Source: Leptobrachium leishanense
Taxonomy: Eukaryota; Chordata; Amphibia; Anura; Megophryidae
Length of the DNA stretch: 64,000 bases
Direction: 5' to 3'
Assembly: GCA_009667805.1 (NCBI GenBank)
Contig: CM019069.1
Span: 91,981,204-92,045,203, forward strand
A model generated the notes under the pieces. That model worked only from the letters and a program-made list of their open reading frames with translations. It made no database searches and was not told the DNA's origin. Shown here one piece after another: positions 45,607 to 56,401 of the stretch. How positions within the stretch are numbered: the first letter of the stretch is position 1; every line of letters starts with the position of its first letter. The position numbers and the translations under genes were made by a program.

Positions 45607-47781
45607 GTGGACCCCCATCAATTCTCCAACCTACTTCACCACCTCCCTCATACCTCATCCTTCACCTGCCCTGATGCTGCCACTAATCACTACAACACTA
45701 CGCTTATCTCTGCTCTAGACACTCTTGCTCCTCTTCGACTCTGTAAGGCCCCACGCCACCAGCTTCAGCCCTGGCACACCCTCCAGACTCGCTACCTGCA
45801 AAGATGCTCCCGCACCGCAGAGCGTGCCTGGAGGAAATCCCGCTCTGAAGCTGATTTTGTTCACTTCAAGTTTATTCTCCGGTCATACACCTCTGCCCTC
45901 CACTTGGCCAAACAATCCTTCTTCTCATCTCTTATATCTACGCTGTCCTCCAACCCTAAACGGCTCTGGTCCACCTTCAACACCCTCCTCTACCCACCTG
46001 CACCTCCCCCCTCAGCTGCCTTCAGCGCTCAAGACCTGGCAGACTACTTCCTCAGTAAAACTCTAACTATCAGAAGCAACATCCCAACACAAGATAGTTA
46101 TCTGCCACCTCCACTCCCACAGGTCCCCTCTGCCACCCTCTGCCGCTTCCTCCCAGCCACTGAGGAGGAAGTCAATTCCTTATTGTCCTCCTCACATCTC
46201 ACCATGTGCCCGCTCGACCCCATTCCCTCACATCTAATTCCTCCCCTCTCCTCCTCCCTCACCCCTGCTCTCACACACATCTTCAACCTATCTCTCTCCA
46301 CTGGTTCCTTTCCATCCGCCTTCAAACACGCGCTAGTTGCCCCTTTACTAAAGAAACCATCCCTAGACCCCAACTCTCCATCCAACTACCGCCCTGTATC
46401 CCTGCTTCCCTTCACATCAAAGCTCTTAGAAAAACTAGTCTTCAACCGCCTCTCCCTCTTCCTGTCCTCTTCCTGTCCTCCAATTCCCTACTTCCCTGCA
46501 ATCTGGCTTCCGTCCCCTACACTCAACTGAAACTGCCCTCAAAGTCACCAACGACCTCCTAACTGCTAAAAAACACGGCCACTATTCTATTCTCATCCTG
46601 CTTGACCTCTCGGCTGCTTTTGACACTGTTGACCACCCCCTCCTTCTACAGACCCTCAACTCTCTGGGTCTCGGTGACACTGCACTTGCTTGGGTGGACT
46701 CCTATTTATCCAACAGGTCCTTCTGTGTGTCCTTTGCTGGTAACTCCTCCTCTTCACTGCCTCTATCTGTTGGTGTACCTCAAGGCTCTGTCCTTGGTCC
46801 TCTGCTCTTTTCCATCTACACTCCTCCCTGGGCAAAATCATCAACAGCTTTGGCTTTAATTACCACCTCTACGCTGATGACACTCAGATCTACCTCTCTA
46901 CCCCTGATCTCTCTCCCCCTGTCCTTTCAAAAGTCAGTGACTGTTTATCTGGCATCTCCTCCTGGATGGCCTCCCACCACCTAAAGATCAACATGTCAAA
47001 GACTGAGCTCCTACTTATTCCTCCCTCCAATGCCTCCCCACCTCCTGACTTCTCTATCACGGTGGAGGGTATCACCATCTCCCCATCAAACCAAGTTCGC
47101 TGTCTTGGAGTTACACTTAACTCTGCTCTTTCCTTCATCCCCCACATCCAGTCTCTTTCCTCCTCCTGCCGATACCAACTGCGTAATATTTCCAGAATTC
47201 GGCTATTTCTTACCGCTGTCACCACAAAACAACTCATACACGCCCTGGTAATCTCCCGACTCGACTATTGCAATAATCTCTTATCTGGCCTCCCTCTGTC
47301 CCGCCTCTCCCCCCTACAATACATCCTGAACGCCTCCGCCAGGCTAATTCACCTCACCCGCCGCTCTGTCTCTGCCGCTCCCCTCTGCGAGTCCCTTCAC
47401 TGGCTCCCCATCCACTGCAGAATTAAGTTCAAAATCCTTATCCTTACCTACAAAACCCTCACTAACTCAGCGCCCCACTATCTGTCCTCACTAATCACCA
47501 AATACACCCCAGCCCGCTCCCTAAGGTCAAACAGTGACCTGCGCCTAGCTTCTCCCCGCATCACCTCTTCTCATGATAGACTGCAGGATTTCTCACGCGC
47601 AGCCCCCACTCTCTGGAACGCTCTCCCTCGTACTGTCAGACTTTCCCCTAACTTCTCTTCCTTCAAACGCTCCTTAAAACATTCCTATTTAGGGAAGCCT
47701 ACCACCCAACTCACTGACACAACCATCAATCACTCTCACCTTACAGTCCTCTCCTCCTGTTTCCAACCCCAACCCTCCTAG
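45607..47781 (+). pseudogene. L2 reverse transcriptase, copy 2
   Basis: Frame 45607-46530 covers the endonuclease-RT linker and RT N-terminus ([10 protein letters not shown]). Frames around 46602-46984 carry [19 protein letters not shown] and the YADDTQIY region in different phases. Frame 46966-47781 carries the C-terminal thumb and tail ([28 protein letters not shown]). The copy parallels copy 1 almost base for base but has its own frameshifts. Confidence 0.85.
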
Positions 47782-47935
47782 ATTGTGAGTTCCTACGGGA
47801 ATAGGGCCCTCATCTCCTCCTGTACTGTTTGTCAAATGTTGTTCAATGTATTGTAACCCTGTCTATACTGTGCTTATTGTACAGCGCTGCGGAATATGCT
47901 GGCGCATTATAAATAATGAATAATAATAATTCTAA

Positions 47936-48075
47936 CCCTTATTTCTCATCCTAATTCCAAACCCTAATTTCTAACCCTATTTCCTATTCCTAACTCTACC
48001 TTCTAACCCTAATCTAACCGGAATTTCTATTCTAACCCTAATCTAAACATAATTACTAATTTTAGACCTAGGATT
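47936..48075 (+). repeat. Telomere-like minisatellite, right part
   Basis: Units TTCTAACCCTTATTTC and AACCCTAATTTC continue the array of 43225-43508 after the 4.4-kb insertion of the hAT MITE and L2. Confidence 0.75.
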
Positions 48076-48179
48076 TCTCATTCGTTTGTTTGCCCTTACT
48101 ATTACACTTTCACGACTTAGGACACCCATCCCAATCCCTCTCCCTTGTGCCGGTTAATGTTCAATTCTATGTTTTTGCC

Positions 48180-48320
48180 CAGTGTAGCTTCCAGACCTGA
48201 AGAAGGGAGATACACTCTCGTAAGCTTGTCATGTAAATGTAATGTTAGTCCAATAAAAAAGGTATCCCTATGTACTGTATCAATACTCTGGTGATTTTGG
48301 CATCTGGACTAACCCATTTT
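48180..48320 (+). repeat. Penelope terminal segment with hammerhead-like core
   Basis: TGTTAGTCCAATAAAAAAGG and GATTTTGGCATCTGGACTAA match, in the opposite orientation, the end of the Penelope element at 9411-9500. CTGAAGA (48197-48203), a GGAG...CTCT stem-loop and GTAAGCTTGTC follow the hammerhead order, but GAAA is changed to GTAA. No RT is attached. Confidence 0.7.
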
Positions 48321-48354
48321 TTCCAATCTACATATATATATATATGTTAGTATT

Positions 48355-48890
48355 GGTTTATTGCAAGGTTTGGGGACAGGGCCCCTCTAGAATATAACCC
48401 TCTGTGACAATATTTTTGTTTGTCCTGAACTTGCAGCAAATAGTTTGACCGTAATTCTTACAATTTGCGAAACACGTTTTTATTTTTGTGCGTGCCTCTC
48501 AAGTGTGTAACTTTGAGCATATTGTTTCATTGCAGTGTTTGGGGACAAGGTCCCTTTAGGATTTGACCCTCTGTGTCCCCATTTTTGCTGGTTATGACCT
48601 GGCAACTTGCACTCAGTTTGCTAGCAATTAATATGATGTGCAAACCGGAGTTTGTTTTTGTGACGTGTGCTGCTCAAGTGTTGCAAATCTGGTTCATTGC
48701 AGGCTTTGGGGACAATGTCCCTTTAGCATGTAATCCTATTTTTGTTGGCTGTGACCTGGCAGCTTGCACTCTTCTGGTATAAACAATGATTTGCAAAAAG
48801 CTATTTGATTTTTGATTGTGCCGCAAACATGTTGCATATCAGGTATAGTAATTTATTGCAGGGCTCCGGAACGGGTCTCTGTAGGTTGTG
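48355..48890 (+). repeat. Satellite of about 156-171 bp, four diverged units
   Basis: Units start at about 48360, 48531, 48697 and 48853 with TTGCAGxxTTTGGGGACA and GTCCCTTTAG. Each also contains a TGACCTGGCAACTTGCACTC-like block. Divergence between units is high. No coding sequence. Confidence 0.75.
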
Positions 48891-48971
48891 AACCTTTATG
48901 ACAGGCCCAGACTAGGACAAAAAATAGGCCCAGGCATTTTAGACTGAGCAGCCCACTTTTTTTTATACTAC

Positions 48972-49435
48972 TGTAGAGGTCGGCAGGGCTGGGTCCTGGA
49001 TGGACAATATGTTTCACCCCTATTTGGGTTGTGGACCCTTTAAGGGCAACCACAGGGTTAAGGTTCCTGTCCAGGAAGAGTTTTAAAGCCAGCAACTCCC
49101 AGATAGGATTGTGGGAGTTTTTAGGAAAAAGGAAAGTAATCAGTGGAAGCTGTGTGTGTTGGTGTTCCAAAAGCAGGAGACGTGCTGTGCCTTGCTGGAG
49201 AGGCTTCTACATACTGGGGAAAGGATTCCCCAGGTTTGGGACGGTTTAAAGCGTTGGTGAGCCATCATTATTTTTTCTGTTTATTTGTGCTGAAGATCAG
49301 GACTTTGCTTTAATTTCGCTGAACCAAAGCGTGTACTTATTATGTTGCCTTTTTGACTGCCCTGAAAGGGTGAATAAAGCTGTTTTGTTTGTGAAAGACA
49401 TTGTGCACGTGCTCTGTGGGCCCCCAAACGTCACA
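48972..49435 (+). repeat. 5' LTR of the Gmr1-like element
   Basis: It begins TGTAGAGGTCGGCAGGG and ends CAAACGTCACA, and differs from 53921-54384 at only a few bases by eye. GTGAATAAAGCTG near 49368 supplies an AATAAA signal. ACTGGTGTTTCGAATGC just downstream is the probable primer-binding site (TGG start). Confidence 0.92.
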
Positions 49436-49547
49436 ACTGGTGTTTCGAATGCGGGCAATCTGCTACCCCTCACACGCCAAGCAAGAGGAGTTTTCGTGAA
49501 AAGAAAAAAAAAAAAATTACATTTTTAAAGGACAGTGTTCTGATTGC

Positions 49548-50360
49548 ATGTCCTGGGCTAAGGCTGCACTGAAGTCCACAGCTATGGAGGAGCTGGTTAA
49601 GCAGATGGTCTTTGTCAATGTGCAGGCCCAGACTCGCCATGAAGAGGCGATGGCTCAGCAGCAACAAGCCCTGGCACAGGCTGTTGCTGCCCAACAAGAA
49701 AGCACCCATTTGCTGGCTGCACAACTTGCAGCACAGCAGGTAGCCACACAGATGCAGATCAATGCCCTGCGGGAGGCCATGCAGTAACTTGCACCTGGAC
49801 GTGATCAAGCAGTGGTCACTGCTGGTAACCATGTCTCCATAAGGGCCAGTCATTTCCTCCAAAAACTGTCTCCCAGTGATGATGTGGAAGCATTTCTCAC
49901 CACGTTTGAAAGGACTGCTGAGAGAGAGGGGTGGCCCCAAGACCAATGGGCCGGTCTCATTGCCCCGTTTCTGACAGGAGACCCTCAAAAGGCATATTTT
50001 GACCTGCCCCTAGAAGATGCAAAGAATTATGACTGGCTGAAAGCTGAGGTTCTGGCCCGCCTTGGGGTAACTGTTGCTGTCCGGGCTCAACGTGTTCACT
50101 GCTGGAAGTACTGCCCTGACCAGCCACCCCAGTCCCAGATGCATGACTTAGGACAGCTGGTTAAAAAGTGGTTGCAGCCAGAGACCCTGACTAGAGAGCA
50201 AATGGTCGAAAGGGTTGTGATGGATCACTACCTGAGGTCTCTACCAAAGGATCTACAGCGCTGGGTCAGCCATGGGGACCCCAAGACTGCAGCACTGGTA
50301 GTCGAGATGGTGGAGAGATACACCGTGGTGGAGGACCTGCTCAGACCAACCAGTCGTTGA
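49548..50360 (+). pseudogene. Gmr1-like gag with SCAN-like capsid domain
   Basis: One phase runs from ATG 49548 to the TGA at 50358, broken by a single TAA at 49785. The N-terminal 80 residues are Gln/Ala-rich and likely coiled coil. The capsid part includes FERTAEREGWPQDQWAG, and the C-terminal part has KKWLQPETLTREQMVERVV and LPKDLQRWV. The latter closely resembles vertebrate SCAN domains, the dimerisation module of SCAN zinc-finger proteins, which are thought to derive from a Gmr1-like gag. No zinc knuckle was seen. Confidence 0.85.
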
Positions 50361-51914
50361 GGACCAGTCTTGCCACCGCCTGTGAGGCCTGCTTCAGTTC
50401 CTCTGAGGGAAGCGTCACTGGACCCGGGAACCAGCACCCCAAAATCATCTGCCATCACCCGGGAGCAGTGTCCACTACAGGAGGAGCCCATGGAGTGTGG
50501 ATCCGCTCAGAGAGTGTCCTTCTACACCCTCACAATGTGCACTACCCACCTTGACCTAGAGGGGGGTCAGTTTGAATGTACTGTGTGGGTGAATCACCGC
50601 CCAGCCAAAGCTCTCCTGGACTCTGGGAGTATGGTCACCCTGGTGCATGCCCGGGTAGTCGGAAGGCTCAGTCCAGTACAAAGAACCCTCTGGGTTGTCT
50701 GTATCCATGGGGATACTCGGGAGTATCCGCTGATCCCTGTCACCATTTCCGCCAGGAATACTTCGGTCACCCAAGAGGTCGGGGTGGTGAGTACTCTGAT
50801 ACATGATGTGATTGTGGGACGGGACTGCCCCTTGTTTGATGAACTGTGGTGCTTGGCACAAACTGGACTGCCCATCGACCTGGGGAACAATTCAGGGTCA
50901 CCCCCACCAAACATGACTGTGGACACTGTTGATGAGAAGTTGGTCAAATGTGTTCAAAATGAGAATGTTGTAACTGATGTGAGTGTCCTAGCTCCTCAAC
51001 CTGAGTTGACACCCAAGGAGGGGGAATCCTCTCCCGTGCCTGTTATGGTAGGAGAGGATGGAGAGGAATTATCCCCTGTAGATATTACACTTGGGGTGGA
51101 TGAGGGGGAGGGTTCTTCTTATCCAGTACACCCTGACTTAGATGTGTCCAGAGGTGCATTTGGCAGGGCTCAAATGGGTGACCTGATGTTGATAAATGCT
51201 CGCGAACAGGTAACTGTTGTCAGTGGGGTACCTCAAGCACCAGATGCAGAGAAAAGATTTCCTCACTTTGCGGTCAATAATGATCTGTTCTACCGTGTAT
51301 CAGAAATTCGGGGAGAAATTGTGGAACAATTACTAGTACCCCAGCCCTACCAGAGAATGGTGCTGGATCTGGCTCACAATGATGCTCTAGGTGGTCACCT
51401 GGGAGCTGAGAAAACTGAGGCCCGGATAACGGACCGGTTTTACTGGCCAGGGATCGGTGCCGCGGTTAAGAGGTACTGTTCCTCCTGCCCTGTTTGCCAG
51501 TTAACTGCCCCAGCACCCCATTATAGGAACCCCTTGGTGCCTCTGCCAATAATTGAGGTGCCCTTTGAGCGCATCGCTATGGATATAGTGGGTCCCTTAG
51601 AGAAGTCTGCTCGGGGACACCGATATATCCTGGTGGTTCTTGATTATGCCACAAGGTATCCAGAGGCGGTTCCTTTAAGAAACCCTACATCAAAGGCCAT
51701 TGCGTGGGAGTTGTTTTTTATGTTTTCGAGAACTGGCCTGCCAAGGGAAATTTTGACGGACCAGGGGACCCCTTTTATGTCCCGGGTGATGGCAGATGTG
51801 TGCAAGCTGTTCCAAATCAAGCAGTTGCGAACATCTGTTTATCACCCTCAGACAGATGGTCTGGTAGAAAGCTTCAACAAAACTCTGAAAATTATGCTTA
51901 AAAGGGTTGTGTAG
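50361..51914 (+). pseudogene. Gmr1-like protease and integrase
   Basis: This continues in the gag phase directly after the TGA. The protease has the active-site motif LLDSGSMVTLV (near 50615) and VIVGRDCP. The integrase zinc site is HNDALGGH with CSSCPVC (51375-51500). The core has D in AMDIVGPL (~51577), D in LTDQGTPF (~51757) and E in DGLVESFN (~51861). A TAG at 51912 ends the frame before the integrase C-terminus. Integrase lying upstream of RT is the distinguishing feature of the group. Confidence 0.88.
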
Positions 51915-52788
51915 AGAGATGGAAGAGACTGGGATCATTTGCTTCCTGCGCTGCTGTTTGCTATTCGAGAGGTTCCTCAGGCCTCCACGGGGTTTTCACC
52001 TTTTGAGCTGGTGTATGGTCGCAGACTCCGGGGATTGCTAGATTTGGTGAAGGAGACATGTGGAAAGTGAGTCCTCTCCACACAAATCGCTCATTGAATT
52101 TATCTCTCAGATGAGAGAGAGAATTTCTAAAGTGATGCCTTTGGTACAGGAACATTTGCAGAAAGCTCAGGAGGCCCAGAAAAGGGTGTACAACCGGTCA
52201 GCCAAGCTGCGGCAATTTCAGGTTGGGGACCGGGTAGCAGTACTTATACCCACGGTGGAAAGTCGGTTCCTAGCCAAGTGGCAGGGACAATATGAGGTGG
52301 TTGAAAAAGTAGGGGAAGTAAACTACTGAGTGCATCAGCCTGGGAAAAGAAAACCATACCAGATCTACCACATAAATTTGTTAAAACCCTGGAGAGACCG
52401 AGAGGAGGTGTCCGCCATGGTTGGGGTGGGTATAGAGTCTGATGGTGTTGACGCAGTACACATTGCTGCCACCCTGTCCAAACCCCAAACCCAAGAAGTT
52501 AAGGAGTTTCTGCAAAGAAACAAAGGCATGTTTTCAGGACTACCGGGACACGCGTCCGGGATTAAACATGATATTGTGACGGAACCCCATGTAAAGGTTC
52601 GGGTAAAGCCGTACCGCATCCCAGAAGCCCATAGAAAGGCTGTTTCTGAAGAGGTTAAAAAAATGCTTCAGCTTGATGTCATTGAGGAGTCACAGAGTTG
52701 GTACCGAAGCCCAACGGCACTTTGCAATTCTGCAATGACTTCAGGAAACTTAACGAGGTGTCAAAATTTGACGCGTATCCCATGCTAA
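51915..52788 (+). pseudogene. Gmr1-like integrase C-terminus and pol linker to RT
   Basis: Frame 52060-52329 holds QVGDRVAVLIP and LAKWQGQYEVVEKVG, the GPF/SH3-like integrase C-terminal module, and ends in TGA. The same phase continues at 52330 with KPYQIYHINLLKPW, then a linker and the RT N-terminus (VRVKPYRIPEAHR). A shift follows near 52720. A short duplication of GAGAAATTG at 52805-52850 adds further damage. Confidence 0.8.
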
Positions 52789-52819
52789 GGGTGGATGAAT
52801 TAATAGAGAAATTGGGAAA

Positions 52820-53920
52820 TTGAGAAATAGAGAAATTGAGAAAGAGAAATTGGGTCCGGCCCATTATATCACCACCCTGGACCTTACTAAGGGATACTGG
52901 CAGATACCCCTGACTAAGGAAGCCAGGGAAAAGACTGCTTTTTCCACTCCAGAGGGTCATTTTCATTATAAGCGGATGCCTTTTGGGTTACACTCAGCCC
53001 CGGCCACCTTCCAATGAGCAATGGATAGGATGCTCCGCCCCTACCTGAGATATACCTCGGTCTACCTGGATGACATTGTCATCTTCAGTCCAGATTGGGA
53101 GTCCCATCTTCCCCGGGTTCAGATGGTTTTGGACGGTTTGAGGAAAGCGGGCTTTACTTTTAACCCTGAGAAAAGTGCGGTAGGGATGGAGGAAGCTAAG
53201 TACCTGGGATATGTCGTAGGCAGGGGTCTGGTAAAGCCACAATTTAACAAAGTAAAGGCTATCCAGAACTGGCCACGCCCCCTCACAAAAAAGCATGTTC
53301 GTGCTTTTCTGGGTATAGTGGGGTATTACCGGCGGTTTGTCCCCAATTTTGCCTCTGTTGCTGCACCACTGACTGACCTGACGAAAGGTAGGAAGTCGGT
53401 GATGATTCAATGGAATGCCAATGCTGAAGATGCCTTCGAGAAGCTTAAAAATGCGTTGTGTCAGCACCCAGTGCTGGTAGCCCCTGATTTCATGAGGGAG
53501 TTCATTGTACAGACGGATGCCTCAAGTGAGGGTTTGGGGGCTGTGCTATCCCAAGAAGTCAATGGGGAAGAGCACCCCGTGGTTTTTCTTAGTAGGAAAC
53601 TGACGGCAGCGGAGAAAAACTATGCTTTGGTGGAAAGAGAGGGCTTGGCCATAAAGTGGGCCTTGGATTCTTTGAGATACTTCCTGTTGGGCAGGAAGTT
53701 CCGTTTGGTGTCTGACCATGCCCCATTGACCTGGATGAGGCAGCACCGCCACGCTAATGCCAGGGTAACCAGGTGGTTCCTGTCTCTCCAGGAGTTTAAC
53801 TTTGTGGTGGAACACAGGCCTGGGAAACAGCACCAAAATGCTGATGCCCTGTCCCGGATGAATTGTGGGCTGTCTACTGTTGCCTCAAACACCTCCGCAT
53901 TGAGTCAGAGAGGGGGGATA
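52820..53920 (+). pseudogene. Gmr1-like reverse transcriptase and RNase H
   Basis: The RT palm has [27 protein letters not shown], a TGA at 53015, and YTSVYLDDIVIF with the catalytic YLDD (~53040). The thumb (YLGYVVGRGL) follows, then RNase H with D in VQTDASSEG (~53515), E in VEREGLAI and D in VSDHAPL. The region ends in HQNADALSR. The frame from 53021 is open to the LTR, so RNase H is complete. RNase H is the last domain, confirming the unusual order. Confidence 0.88.
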
Positions 53921-54384
53921 TGTAGAGGTCGGCAGGGCTGGGTCCTGGATGGACAATATTTTTCACCCCTATTCGGGTTGTGGACCCTTTAAGGGCAACC
54001 ACAGGGTTAATGTTCCTGTCCAGGAAGAGTTTTAAAGCCAGCAACTCCCAGATAGGATTGTGGGAGTTTTTAGGAAAAAGGAAAGTAATCAGTGGAAACT
54101 GTGTGTGTTGGTGTTCCAAAAGCAGGAGACGTGCTGTGCCTTGCTGGAGAGGCTTCTACATACTGGGGAAAGGATTCCCCAGGTTTGGGACGGTTTAAAG
54201 CGTTGGTGAGCCATCATTATTTTTTCTGTTTATTTGTGCTGAAGATCAGGATTTTTCTTTAATTTCGCTGAACCCAAGCGTGTACTTATTATGTTGCCTT
54301 TTTGACTGCCCTGAAAGGGTGAATAAAGCTGTTTTGTTTGTGAAAGACATTGTGCACGTGCTCTGTGGGCCCCCAAACGTCACA
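53921..54384 (+). repeat. 3' LTR of the Gmr1-like element
   Basis: The direct repeat of 48972-49435 is followed by ctac, the target duplication. Confidence 0.92.
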
Positions 54385-54394
54385 CTACACACCA

Positions 54395-54545
54395 CATATT
54401 ACTGTGAGGATCATTGCTGTGGAGATTATAATACCCCCATGCACAGCGCACTTAACTGAGTTTTCTTGCTGTGGAGCTCTGTGATACGCTCATACACACC
54501 ACACATTACTGAGAGTTTTATTACTGTGGAGCTTCTGATACCATC
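54395..54545 (+). repeat. Dispersed repeat R2, fullest copy
   Basis: Three imperfect internal units contain GCTGTGGAG and CACATTACTG. GGAGCTCTGTGATACGCTC at 54473 matches 37416. Confidence 0.6.
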
Positions 54546-54895
54546 ATACAAAAGTAAGGGAGTAAGGTAACCATTAGCATTTACAAATGGCGCAGTTATG
54601 CTTATCAGCTTACTAATTAATGCTAGCGGCTCAAATGGAAAAGGGCCCTAAATTAGGCTGGGGTCAGACAAACGCAGTGTTAACGTCCGTGTAGCCGCAC
54701 TTTAGTACGTCCGTGGTAGCAGGTAATCATGACTAGGGATGAGCTGTTCGGTTCGATCAATTCGGAGTTCGATTCGAACATCGGCAGTTCGAAAGTTCGC
54801 GAACTTCGAACTTTTTGGCGTGTTCAGTTCGAGTTAAGAAAAAATATTTTTTTTGAAAAAAAGTATAAAAAAAATGCTTAAATACTAAAAAATAA

Positions 54896-54952
54896 AGAGA
54901 CTCTTTACTGCAGAATATTATAAGCAACGGTTTATTAGATATTGAATTAAAA
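54896..54952 (+). repeat. R1 head fragment
   Basis: GAGACTCTTTACTGCAGAAT and GGTTTATTAGATATTGAATT match positions 1-58 and 35054-35110. Confidence 0.6.
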
Positions 54953-55265
54953 ACTAATGTCTAGGTGCAAAGATTCTCACCTCTAAATGACCTGTGCTCT
55001 CAAACGGCGTAAACAACAGGTGTTTAATTAGTTTTTGGAAATAACATGTGCTTCTAATTAGTCCGGGCTCATGAATTTGATACATTGTATGCAGACTGAG
55101 AGTACTAGGTGTCGTGTGTGGGTCTGTGATGGCGATGTTTCCATACATCCTACAAATCCGCCACTTCACGGGCAGGTTATGGGGACCTCCTAGGAACGAT
55201 ATGTGAAGGAATTTTTCGTTTTTATTTTTAACCCTTATTTTATGGAAAACTCACTGTTCCTTTAA

Positions 55266-56401
55266 CCCTTTCACTGCTGAGGCATTTCACCGCTGTGTGC
55301 TGAGCTAATTTTTTCCCGCTTTCGCTCATCATGTTTAAACGCGATTTGAAGCCACATTTTATTATACGACCCAGACATATTATATATCGTTCTTTCCGGC
55401 AGACCCGGCAGATTCATAATATATCATTTTTATATGTATACGTCATGTTCTGCCTGTATATTAGAACAAAAAATGCAATAAAACTTGAATTTTTAATCAT
55501 CTGCAGCGTGTAAAGTGGTTTTTTTCACCTTTTATCACATGAACATTTGTGGTTATATTTTCTATGGGGTGCGCTTGTACAAAAATTAGAAATGGGGACT
55601 TATTAAATTTTTTGGGGGGGAATTAGAAGAAAATCATTAGTGCAGCATCATTGTTCACATTATAATTGAAATGTGAACAATATTGCTGCATTAATAAAAA
55701 TAACACACAAAAAAAATACATGTTTTTTTATTTTTTGTTTTTTTACTTTATACCTGGTCATGTTGGGTATCATTCGAAAGGCCATGACCCCCTAGCTGCC
55801 ACGGTTCTGGAGATATTGGGGTTCAAATGAACCCCATATCTCCACCAGGGGATTCCGGGCAGCTAGGGGTTCCCCGGTTATCTGACGACATCACGCTATG
55901 CATTAGGACATCAGGCAGTGAGGGGGGACCCGGGGGTGGAGCTGCCATCCAAGATGGCAGCCCCCACCAGAGCTAGGCTGCACTTCAGCGCCGCAAGGCG
56001 CTGAAGTGCGACCCGGTGCCTAAGGGGTTAAAGCCAGGCACCGCTTAAAAGGGGAGACTCTCCCCTTTTAAGCGGTGCCTGTCTTTTTTTTGTGGGACCT
56101 CCCGATCGGGAGGGAGAGGGATCCGAACGGATCCCACCTCCCTTCCGGGCGATCTCCCCATTGCCGGGGGTCGCCTGGAAATGACGTCATCGCACATGGC
56201 GCGATGACGTCATTTACTTCAGGAGGAACTTGACTTCAGCATCTGAGGACACTGAAGTCAGAACGCCGTGGGACCCCGGACAGAGAGGTGAGTATCTCCG
56301 CCGGGGGTCCCGCAAAGCTGATGACGTGTGGGACACGTCCTCCTCAGCATACAGGGGGAGTAACTGAGGACGTGTCCCACACGTCGTCAACAGTGAAGGG
56401 G
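55266..56401 (+). mobile_element. TTAA element family F1, copy C
   Basis: TTAA lies on both sides (55262-55265, 56402-56405). The left end CCCTTTCACTGCTGAGG and the AT-rich half match copies A and B. The GC-rich half again consists of successive palindromes (for example 55966-56006, 56034-56084, 56180-56212). The empty target is visible in the related hAT at 62775-62800, which reads CCCTTTAAAAACG uninterrupted. It encodes no transposase. Confidence 0.9.

Larger units (their letters stand above)
43966..47935 (+). mobile_element. L2 LINE copy 2, near full length
   Basis: It spans a 5' region (43966-44545), endonuclease and RT coding sequence, and the tail GGCGCATTATAAATAATGAA followed by ATAATAAT. 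The 5' region begins TTAAGTGGACGTTCAGAG, and the same ~34 bp recurs at 44445, giving a duplicated leader. TTCTAA on both sides is the minisatellite target. Several frameshifts and a ~12-bp duplication near 46460 disable it. Confidence 0.85.
48972..54384 (+). mobile_element. Gmr1-like Ty3/gypsy element with integrase before RT
   Basis: LTRs of 464 bp (48972-49435, 53921-54384) are nearly identical. The target duplication is ctac (48968-48971, 54385-54388), possibly actac. A purine tract GAGAGGGGGG precedes the 3' LTR. Coding order is gag, protease, integrase, RT, RNase H, which is the Ty1/copia-like pol order. Among Ty3/gypsy elements that order is known from the Gmr1 group of deuterostomes. 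Several stops and shifts kill it. No env-like frame. Confidence 0.92.
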
